This document shows positions 8,252 through 17,204 of a stretch of DNA of 64,000 nt, in pieces. A model generated the notes under the pieces. That model was given only the letters and a program-made list of their open reading frames with translations. It had not been told where the DNA came from and made no database searches. Position 1 is the stretch's first letter. Every line of letters begins with the position of its first letter. The stretch comes from Neisseriaceae bacterium (GTDB taxonomy: Bacteria; Pseudomonadota; Gammaproteobacteria; Burkholderiales; Neisseriaceae). Made by a program: the position numbers and the translations under genes. Where the stretch lies: positions 37,996 through 101,995 of the forward strand of contig JAFTFY010000003.1 of the NCBI GenBank assembly GCA_017458185.1. Reading direction: 5' to 3'.

Positions 8252-9271
8252 TTAATAACAATCCCAAGTATAAAGCACACGAGAAAAATCTCGTTTTTTC
8301 AAGTCATCAGGCGTAATGAAAAAATTACCCACGCCTGCATCTCCCCACATAATATCGTTACCATTTTCCTCGTCCGTATCAATTTGCAACAGTAACACGG
8401 TGTAATCTTTAAGACTTTCTGCTTCCTGCGGTGCGGTTTGAGTGAAAAACGGATAAGCACCTATCCAGTGTCCTTCATTGCGACGAAACAATTTATTACT
8501 TAATTCATCACCCAAAATTTTGTACGGCTCTTCAATATCATTATCTGTCATTTTAATTTCGGCGTTTTGTGCCGCTATTTTCAACACCCTTTTAAATTCT
8601 GGAAAATACGCCACACCCAAACGATTTTCTTGCAATTCAAAATCAAGTTTGTATGAATGAAAAAAAGGCAAATTGTAATCACGACTTGCAACAGGAATGT
8701 CTAACGCCATAACCGCTTGCTTGTCGATATTTTCGTCAATTTGTTCGTGATAAACTGCACGCCAGTTTTTTTGTGCTAATGGATTGTCAAAATCCGCACC
8801 ATATAAAAAATTAGAATTAGGTGCTACAAACATTCCATTGCGATAAACAGGTTCTTCACCTGCCGACACAAAAAACTGTAATATGCCGTGTTCGGGAAAA
8901 TCAGGCAAATGCGGCACTTCTGCCCAGTTAATTTGTGCTAACAAAATCATTTTATTGCCTTTTTCGTCCGTAGGATATGGCTTTTCAGGTTGCCAGTAAG
9001 GCAAACCGCCAAATTTGGACGCAGTTAGCGACAAGTTATCAGACGCTTTAAACGCCTTAATTCTAACCGCCGTTTTCAGACTGATTTTATCTATTTCATC
9101 AAGCAAGCGTTGTTCTGACTCAGGGGTCAGTTGCGAAACATATTTCGGCGTTTGATATTGCGGCGGTTTGTTTGACTTTTTATTGCGTGCGTCATAAATA
9201 TATTGAACGGCAAGCACAACCGCAAACACAAGCAACAAAATAGGTAAAATTAAGTTTTTGAATTGTCGCAT
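8252..9271 (-). CDS. Membrane-anchored DUF1963 (YwqG-like) protein
   Basis: The 339-residue product starts with a membrane helix (residues 8-25), then a short lysine-rich stretch and a DUF1963 domain (about 80-339) with KFGGLPYWQPEKPYPTDEKG, LAQINWAEVPHLPDFPEHGILQFFVS, GHWIGAYPFFTQTAP and the tail MWGDAGVGNFFITPDDL. The final 30 residues differ from those of the LRR-DUF1963 neighbour at only two positions, and nucleotides around 8256-8330 match 6603-6680 closely. This points to duplication or ongoing gene conversion. It is the upstream member of the three-gene array. Function is unknown; membrane anchoring alternates with a soluble LRR version, suggesting the domain is deployed at two cellular sites. 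Confidence 0.8.
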   Translation of the reverse strand: MRQFKNLILPILLLVFAVVLAVQYIYDARNKKSNKPPQYQTPKYVSQLTPESEQRLLDEIDKISLKTAVRIKAFKASDNLSLTASKFGGLPYWQPEKPYPTDEKGNKMILLAQINWAEVPHLPDFPEHGILQFFVSAGEEPVYRNGMFVAPNSNFLYGADFDNPLAQKNWRAVYHEQIDENIDKQAVMALDIPVASRDYNLPFFHSYKLDFELQENRLGVAYFPEFKRVLKIAAQNAEIKMTDNDIEEPYKILGDELSNKLFRRNEGHWIGAYPFFTQTAPQEAESLKDYTVLLLQIDTDEENGNDIMWGDAGVGNFFITPDDLKKRDFSRVLYTWDCY

Positions 9272-9310
9272 TTTTTAGCCTTTTATCTGTTTCAGGTAGC
9301 CTGAAAGCGT

Positions 9311-12058
9311 TTATTTTACCGTTTTCGGATTTAGCACCGCAACAAAACGATTGCCCACAACCACTTGCGACAAAGCCTTTTGTATATCCTGCATACTGAT
9401 TTTTTCAATGCGTTTTTCGTATTCTTTTTCTTGATAAATCGGCATTTCGTTAATTAAATGATTTTCAATAGTCGATAGCCAAAATTCTGATTTTTGGGCA
9501 TTGCGTTTTGCACTAATTATGCTGGCTTTTTTATAATTATCCAAACGCTCTTTTTTAACGCCTTTTGTCTTCATTTCGGCAATCATTTTATCAATATCGT
9601 TTAAAACGCCATTAACTTCTTCGGGTTTGCAAGAAAAATAAATTTCCATACTTGCTTTGGGAAAGGGTATTTGACTGAAACTTCCGCCCACATAAATCGA
9701 ATAGATTTTGCTGTTTTCTTCGCGGATTTTTTCCATTAACGCTTCTTGCAAAATATTTTTCATGGCATTAAACGCATAACGATTTTCAATCGAATAATCC
9801 TGCAAATCGTTATTGCGATAAATCAGCGTTACTTCGGCTTTATCGCTGTCGCCATAATCACGAATTAACTCTTTTTTACCCGAAATTGACCGCATTTTAT
9901 CGTCCATAATGCTGTCTTTTTGAGTGTTTTTGGGCAAATTCGCCATATAAATTTGCAATAATTCTTTGGTTTTGTCTATATCCAAATCGCCTGATAAAAT
10001 AAAGGCATAATTTTCACCATTTGCAAATAAACCGTTTGCGGTTTTTTGTAAATTATCTATTGTCGCTTTTTCTATATCTTCAATTTCTAACGACAAGGCT
10101 CGTTTATTATGGTTGTAAAAAGTTTCTGAAAACTCTTTGCCAAAACGATAATTAACCGTCTGATTGCGTTTGGCAATATCGCTTTTCATTTCTTTTTGAT
10201 AAATTTCCCATTCTGTTTGCGACAATACAGGTTGGGTAAATCGCACAAATAATTCCTGCAACATTTTTTCTAAATCGTCTTTGGACGATTGTCCTTTGAA
10301 TGAAGTAGAAATTTGATTGACAGAAACACTCAAACCATAACTATATTGTTTGGTAATTTTTTGGGCTTCGTATTTTTCAAATTTACCGATATTGCCCGCA
10401 TTAAGCAGGGCATTCACCATTTTTGCTTGTTGCACATCAGGTAAATTAGTTAAGCCGCCTTTTTTAACGCCAAGCAAGTTAATTTTATTTTTTGTGGTTT
10501 TAATGTCTTTCAAATAAACGACTACACCATTTGCCAAAACAATTTTGTGAATATCGTTATCAGGTAAAATACTCTCTGACACAATCGCTTGTTTTTGTGG
10601 CGTTTTATCCATTAAAGATGTGGCTGCCTGAAAATCTTTGCTAAAATTATAAGCCTTTGATTTTTTGTTTATTTTATCAATTTGTTTTTGTGTGAGTTCA
10701 ATCGGCTCTTGGCTGATGATTTCCACAAAATAATCGCCCTGTGTGATTTTTTTGAATTCGTCATTCACTTCATTCAAAGAAATTTCATTCAAATAGCGTT
10801 CAATTAAAGCATGTTTTTGTTTTTTATCTTGGCGAATATTGCCCGATTGAATATAACTTAAAATATCGCCTAATTGTTTTTCTTGACTTTCTTCACGCAA
10901 AGAATCTGTTTGGTTGGCTTGCAACAATTCTTTTTTAACGGTTACAAAGTCATCATTTGAAAAACCATATTTTCTTACCCCTTTAATGGTTGAAAATATT
11001 TTTTCCAAAGCCTGTTCGTTTTGTTTATCCACAATATCAATCGAAAACGCATTTAAGTTTCTTTGTTGAAATAGGTTTTGATTGCTATAAAAAACTTCTT
11101 GCGGACTTTTTAATTCTTGGTTTAATTTTTGAAAACCCAAATGCAATAATGATGAAATATATTGACGCACTAATATTTTGCGTACATCGCTATCACTATC
11201 CACATTTTTATATGGTTCGGCAAACAAAACTTGAATAAAAGCACTGCCGCCTTCTTTTTCCACTAAATTCGCAAAACCTTTTTCAAAAGGTTGCAGAGTT
11301 TTATCCGCTCGTTTCAGGCTACCTGAAACTTTTAACTGATTAAAATGGCTTTTAATTTTTTGTTCAATTTCTTCTTCATCAATATCGCCAACCACAATTA
11401 CGCTCATTAAATCGGGGCGATACATTCTTTGATAAAAACCTTTCACGGTTTTTTGGTCGGTATGTTCAATAATTTCGTTTTTACCGATGGGAAATCTTTT
11501 GGCAAAAATGCTGTTTGGGTATAAATATGTCGCACGCTTTTCATAAAAACGCCGTCCCACATCTTTTTTGGCTTCTTCTAATACCACGCCTTTTTCTTTT
11601 TCAATTTCTTCCGTATCAAAAGAAATGCCGCCTGCCCAGTCGCTTAATACCAAAAAGGCACTATTGATATTTTCTTTTTCTGCGGTATTGATTTGTAAAT
11701 TATAAGTGGTATTTTGAAAAGAAGTCGAAGCATTTAAGTCCGCACCAAAACGAACGCCTAATTGTTCTAATTTGCGAATTAACTCGTTTTTCTTAAAATG
11801 GGTACTGCCATTAAATGCCATGTGTTCCACAAAATGGGCTAATCCCTGTTCTTCATCTGTTTCGTCAATACTGCCTGCCTGAACATTTAAATAAAAATAA
11901 GCATTGTTTTTGGTTTGCTCGTTTTTAAGAATATAATATTTTAAGCCATTATCTAATGTGCCTGTTTTAATGGCAGGGTCAAAAATCAAATTATCGGCAA
12001 AAGCCAAGTTAATGGATAAAGCCAAAATAGAAGCGATTGAAATTAAATGTTTTTTCAT
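9311..12058 (-). CDS. M16-family zinc metallopeptidase (pitrilysin-like), exported
   Basis: The 915-residue protein (start at 12058, where AAAAGGTTAAAAACA precedes the ATG; a start eight codons earlier lacks a ribosome site) has a signal peptide ending in LAFA. The inverted zinc motif H-F-V-E-H lies at residues 75-79 of this reading, inside GLAHFVEHMAFNGSTHF, and the distal glutamate is in GVVLEEAKKD. Length and four-domain architecture with a second, inactive M16 half fit periplasmic pitrilysin/PqqL-type enzymes that degrade small proteins and peptides. It lies 36 bases after the YgjP-like gene on the same strand, separated by an uptake palindrome. Uptake sequences occur inside the gene near 10621 and 11314. 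Confidence 0.88.
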   Translation of the reverse strand: MKKHLISIASILALSINLAFADNLIFDPAIKTGTLDNGLKYYILKNEQTKNNAYFYLNVQAGSIDETDEEQGLAHFVEHMAFNGSTHFKKNELIRKLEQLGVRFGADLNASTSFQNTTYNLQINTAEKENINSAFLVLSDWAGGISFDTEEIEKEKGVVLEEAKKDVGRRFYEKRATYLYPNSIFAKRFPIGKNEIIEHTDQKTVKGFYQRMYRPDLMSVIVVGDIDEEEIEQKIKSHFNQLKVSGSLKRADKTLQPFEKGFANLVEKEGGSAFIQVLFAEPYKNVDSDSDVRKILVRQYISSLLHLGFQKLNQELKSPQEVFYSNQNLFQQRNLNAFSIDIVDKQNEQALEKIFSTIKGVRKYGFSNDDFVTVKKELLQANQTDSLREESQEKQLGDILSYIQSGNIRQDKKQKHALIERYLNEISLNEVNDEFKKITQGDYFVEIISQEPIELTQKQIDKINKKSKAYNFSKDFQAATSLMDKTPQKQAIVSESILPDNDIHKIVLANGVVVYLKDIKTTKNKINLLGVKKGGLTNLPDVQQAKMVNALLNAGNIGKFEKYEAQKITKQYSYGLSVSVNQISTSFKGQSSKDDLEKMLQELFVRFTQPVLSQTEWEIYQKEMKSDIAKRNQTVNYRFGKEFSETFYNHNKRALSLEIEDIEKATIDNLQKTANGLFANGENYAFILSGDLDIDKTKELLQIYMANLPKNTQKDSIMDDKMRSISGKKELIRDYGDSDKAEVTLIYRNNDLQDYSIENRYAFNAMKNILQEALMEKIREENSKIYSIYVGGSFSQIPFPKASMEIYFSCKPEEVNGVLNDIDKMIAEMKTKGVKKERLDNYKKASIISAKRNAQKSEFWLSTIENHLINEMPIYQEKEYEKRIEKISMQDIQKALSQVVVGNRFVAVLNPKTVK

Positions 12059-12094
12059 TGTTTTTAACCTTTTTGTTTTCATGGAAATATATTT

Positions 12095-12805
12095 TCAGGC
12101 TGCCTGAAAAGCGTGATTATCCAACATTTCTTTATATTTTTGCCAGTCTGGCATATTTTTATCAATGATGGCAACAAAATCATCGCCGTGTCCTTTAACA
12201 AAAAAATGGGCTAATTCATGCACCAGAACATATTGCAAACATTTGGGCGGATATTTGGCTAACTCGCTGTTAATACGAATACTTTTTTTCGCTGGCGTGC
12301 AACTGCCCCAACGGGTTGCCATTTTTCGTACGCTTACTTTGGGCAAGGGGACACGCATTTTTTTGCATAATACGCCTAATTGTACAAATATAGATAAATC
12401 AACTAATTGTGCGTAAAAATAGTCTAATAATTTTTGTCTTTGGGCTGCGGTTGCATGGTCAGGAATACACATCACAATATGTTGATTTTCAGTTTTTTCA
12501 ACAAACACTTTATCCGCATGAATAATGTTCAGCGTGTAAGCAACCCCCCAAACAAAATGTTGTTCGCCGTCAATCAGTTGCGGCATTTTTGGGGGCTTTA
12601 TTGCTTGCGTTTTTTGCAGCGTTTTTTGCACCCAGCCGATTTTGCTTTTCACAAACGCTTCCACTTCTTCTAACTTGCCACGATAGGGCATAGAAACCAC
12701 AATCTGCCCGTCTTTTTTAACGGACAGATTGATATTTTTCACTTTTTTTCGCACCACTTGAATGCGAAAAGGCTCGATATAAAGTGTGCTGTTTTTATAA
12801 TTCAT
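12095..12805 (-). CDS. YgjP-like (DUF45) metal-dependent hydrolase
   Basis: This 236-residue soluble protein carries the gluzincin motif HELAH at residues 196-200 with a third ligand His206 in GHGDDF. It also has the family signature RKMATRWGSCTPAKKSIRINSELAKYP just before it. YgjP/DUF45 proteins are putative zinc peptidases with unclear substrates, sometimes linked to type I restriction loci and nucleoprotein turnover. The region directly upstream of the ATG is a pentanucleotide repeat with no clear ribosome site, which could modulate translation. It precedes the M16 peptidase on the same strand. The catalytic motif is intact, so the family call is strong while the substrate is unknown. Confidence 0.85.
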   Translation of the reverse strand: MNYKNSTLYIEPFRIQVVRKKVKNINLSVKKDGQIVVSMPYRGKLEEVEAFVKSKIGWVQKTLQKTQAIKPPKMPQLIDGEQHFVWGVAYTLNIIHADKVFVEKTENQHIVMCIPDHATAAQRQKLLDYFYAQLVDLSIFVQLGVLCKKMRVPLPKVSVRKMATRWGSCTPAKKSIRINSELAKYPPKCLQYVLVHELAHFFVKGHGDDFVAIIDKNMPDWQKYKEMLDNHAFQAA

Positions 12806-12807
12806 TG

Positions 12808-12830
12808 AAATTAAATTAAATTAAATTAAA
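12808..12830 (-). repeat. Pentanucleotide simple repeat at the ygjP-like translation start
   Basis: On the plus strand AAATT is repeated four full times plus three bases. It begins three bases from the start codon of the YgjP-like gene and fills the position where a ribosome binding site would be. Changes in copy number would alter leader spacing rather than reading frame. Confidence 0.75.
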
Positions 12831-12846
12831 GGCAACCTGAAAAATA

Positions 12847-14232
12847 TTATTCTTTATTTTCCGTTAAAATATCCTTACCGCCCAACGCCACATAACGGCT
12901 TAAAAAGTTTTTATATAAAGACAATTCATTATCCACTAATGATTGTTCGGCAGAACGGGTTTCGCTTTGTGCGTCCAACCATTTTTGCAAATCGTCCGCA
13001 CCGTTATCATAGCGAACTTTTCGCATTTTTTCTAAACGGCGAGCAGTTTCCAAATTTTGTTGTAATAATTTATGTTGTTGATTTAATTGATGATATTGTG
13101 ATGACGCATTTTCCACTTCCGATAATGCTGTATAAAGTGTGTTTTTATAGCCTACCAAATCCGATTGATATTTGACTTGCGAGACTTTTAAATTCAACAC
13201 ATTATCAGGAAAATTCAAAAACGGCAAAGCCAAATTCAACGCCGCCGAACCCACAGGGTCAGCCACAATTTTCGACAACGCACTGCCGCCAGCGGACACG
13301 CCCAAATTTAGCCCAAAAGACGGGAAAAAATCACGCACACGCATATCCACCGTTGCCATATCCGCCATCAGCCTTGCCCGAGCGGCACGAATATCGGGGC
13401 GATTGTCCAACACTTCGGCAGGCACTTCCACCCTTAATTCAGGTAATCTGAACGGTTGCGGCAAAGTTTTTGGCTCAACTATGTCGCTTTCGGGCATTTC
13501 GCCCACCAACACCGCCAACGCATTTTTCACCTGATTGCGTTGATGACGCAAGTTTTCGATGGACATCTGTTGCTGCCGCAAACTTCTTTCGGCAGACAGC
13601 AAATCCATTTCAGCGGCTGCCCCTAATTTATATTTGGTGCGAACTAAATCGGTAACTTTTTGACTTGCCTGCAAATTTTGTTCGGACAAGGCAATTTTTT
13701 GGTTCAGGCTGCCTAATTCCCAGTACAATTCAGCCACTTGCGTGGTAATTGCCAACGCCACTTTTTGACGGTCTTCGGCAGTTGCCGTTGCCGTCCATTT
13801 ACTTATATCGCGTGCTTTTAACAACTTGCCAAACAAATCCAACTGCCACGAAATGCCCGCATTTGATGAATAACTTTTCGACACACTGCCGCCATGCTCC
13901 AAAGGCTTACTGGCACGAGCATTTGCAGATGCAGACAAAGACGGCAACATATCCGCCGTGGCTAAATCCAACTGCAACAGCGACTGTTGCAGGCTATATG
14001 CCGCTTGCAAAATGGAACTATTTTGTGCTAACGCTTTGTTCTCTAACGCATTTAATTGCGTATCGGCAAAGGCTTCCCACCACAGATTAGGTAAAGCCTG
14101 TGCCGTTTGATTGATTTGGGCATGTTGCCATTGATTCGGTGTGGGAATGGCTGCCATATCCTGCGGTGCATTCGGCACGGCGGCACATGCAGTAAGGGTT
14201 AAAGAAAGAATAATAACTGATTGTTTTAGCAT
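12847..14232 (-). CDS. TolC-like efflux outer-membrane lipoprotein (NodT/OprM/MtrE family)
   Basis: The 461-residue protein has a lipoprotein signal (LSLTLTAC with Cys16). It shows the two repeated halves of outer-membrane factors: LPNLWWEAFADTQLNALENKALAQN...LLQLDLATADMLPSLSASANA...WQLDLFGKLLKARD in the first, and LDNRPDIRAARARLMADMATVDMRVRDFFPSFGLNLG in the second. These trimers form the exit duct for RND or ABC pumps. In Neisseria the equivalent mtrE follows mtrC and mtrD, but here no membrane-fusion protein or pump gene is adjacent, so this is an orphan copy. Neighbours are the YgjP-like gene and a repeat block. The start is the ATG giving the lipobox at a normal distance. Confidence 0.88.
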   Translation of the reverse strand: MLKQSVIILSLTLTACAAVPNAPQDMAAIPTPNQWQHAQINQTAQALPNLWWEAFADTQLNALENKALAQNSSILQAAYSLQQSLLQLDLATADMLPSLSASANARASKPLEHGGSVSKSYSSNAGISWQLDLFGKLLKARDISKWTATATAEDRQKVALAITTQVAELYWELGSLNQKIALSEQNLQASQKVTDLVRTKYKLGAAAEMDLLSAERSLRQQQMSIENLRHQRNQVKNALAVLVGEMPESDIVEPKTLPQPFRLPELRVEVPAEVLDNRPDIRAARARLMADMATVDMRVRDFFPSFGLNLGVSAGGSALSKIVADPVGSAALNLALPFLNFPDNVLNLKVSQVKYQSDLVGYKNTLYTALSEVENASSQYHQLNQQHKLLQQNLETARRLEKMRKVRYDNGADDLQKWLDAQSETRSAEQSLVDNELSLYKNFLSRYVALGGKDILTENKE

Positions 14233-14338
14233 AATATTTTCCGTTTTTTAAGCGTAGTCGGCATAGGCGAAAAAATATATCTTATCAAAATTAAAATGAA
14301 ATGAAGTTATCTTTTTCAGGCAGCCTAACAAAATTCCG

Positions 14339-14563
14339 TGTCATTGCGAGATTTGAACTTTCGTTCAAATCGTGGCAATCCAGTGAAAAATCGCAGATTT
14401 TTCACCAACGCCACAAGGCGTTGTAACGACATTGCATGAAACCTTGTCTGTTGCCTAGATGGTAAAAGAAACAATGCGTTACAACGCCTTGCGGCGTTGG
14501 TTCAAACCTATCGGTTTGAACTGGATTACCACGATTTAGGCTATGCCCAAATCTCGTAATGAC
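14339..14563. repeat. Head-to-head pair of TTGCGAG-family hairpin repeats
   Basis: Two complete copies face each other between gmhB and the efflux gene. The left has stems GATTTGAAC/GTTCAAATC, GAAAAATC/GATTTTTC and AACGCC/GGCGTT. The right, read on the minus strand, has GATTTGGGC/GCCTAAATC (imperfect), TTCAAACC/GGTTTGAA and AACGCC/GGCGTT. Partial or complete uptake sequences bound the block at about 14315 and 14574. Nothing else is seen in the 14233-14637 gap. Confidence 0.85.
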
Positions 14564-14637
14564 ACAGAATTTTTTCAGGCAGCCTGAAAGGTTTTCTTTA
14601 ATTGTTTTACGCCGCTCCTATCGGAGTTGAAACAAAA

Positions 14638-15180
14638 TCAATCGTCCGCACACACTGCTTGGGCGAAATCCCATAAATCATCAAAAACCTGTGTATTTTC
14701 AGGCAAGTTGCCTTGTTCCAAAGTTTTTTTACCTTTACCTGTTAAGACCAACACAGGTTTGCCGCCTAATGTGGCGATTGCTTGCAAATCACGCAGGCTA
14801 TCGCCCACAAGATACACATCGCAGGCAGGCGTGTTAAAGCGTTGTAAAATATCTTCAATCATACCTGTATTGGGCTTGCGACAGTGGCAGTTATCATCGG
14901 GCGTATGCGGACAAAACCACACGCCCGCAATATTGCCGCCTGCTTGTCCCACCACACGATACATTTTGGCATGCATTTGGTGCAACGCCGCAATATCAAA
15001 CAAACCCCGCCCCAAGCCTGACTGATTGCTGGCAACCGCAATCGCATAACCCGCCTGATTCAAAAACGCAATCGCGTCCGCACTTTTGGGCAAAGGTATC
15101 CACTCTTCGGCAGATTTCACAAAATCATCACGGTCTTTGTTAATCACGCCATCTCGGTCAAGAATAATCAGTTTGGTCAT
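14638..15180 (-). CDS. gmhB: GmhB, D-glycero-beta-D-manno-heptose-1,7-bisphosphate 7-phosphatase
   Basis: GmhB removes the 7-phosphate in ADP-heptose synthesis for the lipopolysaccharide inner core. The 180-residue haloacid-dehalogenase protein shows the nucleophile motif L-D-R-D-G-V-I-N (Asp8, Asp10), motif II in VASNQSGLGRG, the zinc loop CPHTPDDNCHCRKP with three cysteines and a histidine, and motif III/IV in YLVGDSLRDLQA. The start is supported by AAGGAAATATA. In many Neisseriaceae gmhB precedes an acyltransferase gene, but here it is isolated between two repeat blocks. The protein looks complete and functional. The related histidinol phosphatase is excluded by length and the zinc loop. 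Confidence 0.92.
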   Translation of the reverse strand: MTKLIILDRDGVINKDRDDFVKSAEEWIPLPKSADAIAFLNQAGYAIAVASNQSGLGRGLFDIAALHQMHAKMYRVVGQAGGNIAGVWFCPHTPDDNCHCRKPNTGMIEDILQRFNTPACDVYLVGDSLRDLQAIATLGGKPVLVLTGKGKKTLEQGNLPENTQVFDDLWDFAQAVCADD

Positions 15181-15205
15181 TATATTTCCTTGATATTATG
15201 AAATT

Positions 15206-15369
15206 TTCAGGCTACCTGAAAATATTTAATCTACTGTAATCATTTTATTTTTTATTGCCACACGGATTCGGAATGGCTAACGCCATTCCTATTATTTTAA
15301 AGATTTTCCGTTAGGAAAATCGAATCCGTGTGGCATTTAAAAAGTTTATCCATTCAGGCTGCCTGAAAG
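15206..15369. repeat. CACACGGATT inverted-repeat cassette, copy 1
   Basis: A perfect 14-base inverted repeat, GCCACACGGATTCG at 15257-15270 and CGAATCCGTGTGGC at 15321-15334, encloses two smaller hairpins (GAATGGC/GCCATTC and GATTTTCC/GGAAAATC). Both outer flanks (ACTGTAATCATT... and CATTTAAAAA..TTATCCATT) are also shared with copy 2, and the whole unit is bounded by uptake sequences at each end. Confidence 0.85.
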
Positions 15370-15453
15370 TAACAATTATCTTCGATTTTTTCGATTTTAG
15401 AAACAAAATTTTCGCTTTTTTCGCAAGTGTTTTCGTTTGATGATATTAAAGAA

Positions 15454-15507
15454 TGTATCATTGACGCATTTAAATTACTCTCACTTAACTGATTGATAAA
15501 TGATACA
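15454..15507. promoter_or_regulatory. Operator-like inverted repeat upstream of the DUF6119 gene
   Basis: TGTATCATT at 15454-15462 and AATGATACA at 15499-15507 are exact reverse complements separated by 36 bases. They lie 46-99 bases before the DUF6119 start codon, where promoter elements are expected, so they may be a paired binding site for a dimeric regulator. No regulator gene is adjacent. Confidence 0.45.
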
Positions 15508-15552
15508 ATATAGGAAGAGATAATTCCATATACAATAGCGAAAGGTTAGATA

Positions 15553-17157
15553 ATGAAAACGAAATTGACGATATATCTTATAAACTCCGAATATCAGAAT
15601 GAAGCAGATATGCTTGATAGTGAAAAGTCAGTACAGCAACAGACGATTGTGGGCGTTGGTAACTTATACTATCTTCATTCTAATATTTCAGAACCCAGTT
15701 GGCTCGATTCTTTTTTTGGGAATACTATTGATAAAAAACCATTTCATAATGCTACTTCAAAAGCGGTTATGTTAATTCCTGTACAGGTTGAAAATAACAA
15801 ACGCTATTTTGCCATTACTTTTGGATATGGTGCATCACTTCTGAACAAGAGTGCAATCGAAGAGCGATTTGGATTAAAAACTGTTCTTAATTCTGTTCCT
15901 GCTAACTCTATTCGTCGTATTGCAATGACCGAAGTGGCAGGAAATGCTCGCAAATCTAACGAACAAATGCCGAAACAATCAACAATTTCTGATTTTACAT
16001 TAGATATTGAACGAGATTTACTCAATGGGATTACTGCGAGTAGTGATAAAAACTCTATTTTCTCTGGAACAATAATAACAGGCTCTGATTATCTTAATGT
16101 ATCTTCAAATAGTGATGTTAATCATATCCGTGATTTTTTGTTAAGTATTTATAAAGTATATTCCAAAGAGACCTATAAAGACAATTTTTCTTGGATTGAC
16201 CATATTGCTCCTGTGAAAGATAAGACCTTGAAAGACAAACTTGATTCTAAATTGATTGAGATTATCAACGCCAAAGCAGAAACTATTTGGATGGCTGTTC
16301 CCAGTGTTATAGAATGGGAAAATGTTAAAGGTTTTAAATATCAAGGGGATAGAAAGAATATATACACTGATATTCTTATTGAGAAAGTACTGGATTCTTT
16401 TAAAGAACCACTTACGCATACAGAACAACTTCGTAGTAAAAAGATAAGTGTGATTAGTAATCGCACTGATAAAGAGATAGAAAATTGGACTGCCTACAAG
16501 TGTCTTTATGGGGAGATAGAATTAGACGACTCACAGTATTGTATTAACAGCGGTGAGTGGTATAAGGTAGAAGCAAATTATGTTGATAAAATCAACAATG
16601 ACTACTCTACAACAAGAGTGAGTGATATTCCGTTTCCATACTTTCAAGTCGGTGAAGACAAGAACGAGAGCGACTACAATAAGCGTTTGGCGAATAGCAA
16701 TACAACAGAATTCATTCTTATGGATAGAGAAATTATAAAGCATGGCGGAGCAAATAGTGGCTTTGAGCTGTGTGATGTATTCAGTCGCAATGGAAAATTT
16801 ATTCATGTAAAGCAATATTCAGGTTCTGCTACTTTAAGTCATCTTTTCAATCAAGGGCTTACAACTGCGGAGTTAGTCAAATCAGATAAAGATTTTGTCG
16901 CAAAAGCAAATAATCAAATTGCAAAACAATGTACTGGAAAACAAGATTTTACACTAACCCAAAATCATCCACAGGTTGTTGTATTTGCAATTATTTCTAA
17001 TAAAAACGATAAAATTCCTAATATTCCATTTTTCAGCAAGATTACCTTTTGTAATATCAAAAAGCGTCTTGAAATGATGGGTATAAATGTAGAAATAAGT
17101 TCAATTACTAAACAATCTGAAAAGGGAACAGATTCAGGAGATAATAAGCGTATTTGA
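15553..17157 (+). CDS. DUF6119 / TIGR04141-family sporadically distributed protein
   Basis: This 534-residue protein resembles the TIGR04141 'sporadically distributed' family: KLTIYLIN start, FHNATSKAVMLIPV near residues 70-85, FAITFGYGASLL near 97, ERFGLKTVLN, and a C-terminal block at about residues 397-440 (GGANSGFELCDVFSRNGKFIHVKQY...LSHLFNQG). That block, with D..(7-8)..H-V-K, recalls the core of PD-(D/E)XK nucleases with His in the usual acidic position; this is inference. It is one of few plus-strand genes here, stands alone between repeats, is AT-rich, and has GAAAGGTTAGATA before its ATG, all suggesting acquisition as a single-gene module. The family is often seen near restriction loci, but its function is unresolved. 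Confidence 0.8.
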   Translation: MKTKLTIYLINSEYQNEADMLDSEKSVQQQTIVGVGNLYYLHSNISEPSWLDSFFGNTIDKKPFHNATSKAVMLIPVQVENNKRYFAITFGYGASLLNKSAIEERFGLKTVLNSVPANSIRRIAMTEVAGNARKSNEQMPKQSTISDFTLDIERDLLNGITASSDKNSIFSGTIITGSDYLNVSSNSDVNHIRDFLLSIYKVYSKETYKDNFSWIDHIAPVKDKTLKDKLDSKLIEIINAKAETIWMAVPSVIEWENVKGFKYQGDRKNIYTDILIEKVLDSFKEPLTHTEQLRSKKISVISNRTDKEIENWTAYKCLYGEIELDDSQYCINSGEWYKVEANYVDKINNDYSTTRVSDIPFPYFQVGEDKNESDYNKRLANSNTTEFILMDREIIKHGGANSGFELCDVFSRNGKFIHVKQYSGSATLSHLFNQGLTTAELVKSDKDFVAKANNQIAKQCTGKQDFTLTQNHPQVVVFAIISNKNDKIPNIPFFSKITFCNIKKRLEMMGINVEISSITKQSEKGTDSGDNKRI

Positions 17158-17204
17158 AACAGTTTCAGGCAGCCTGAAAGTCAGGCTGCCTGAAAAATAG
17201 CGTG

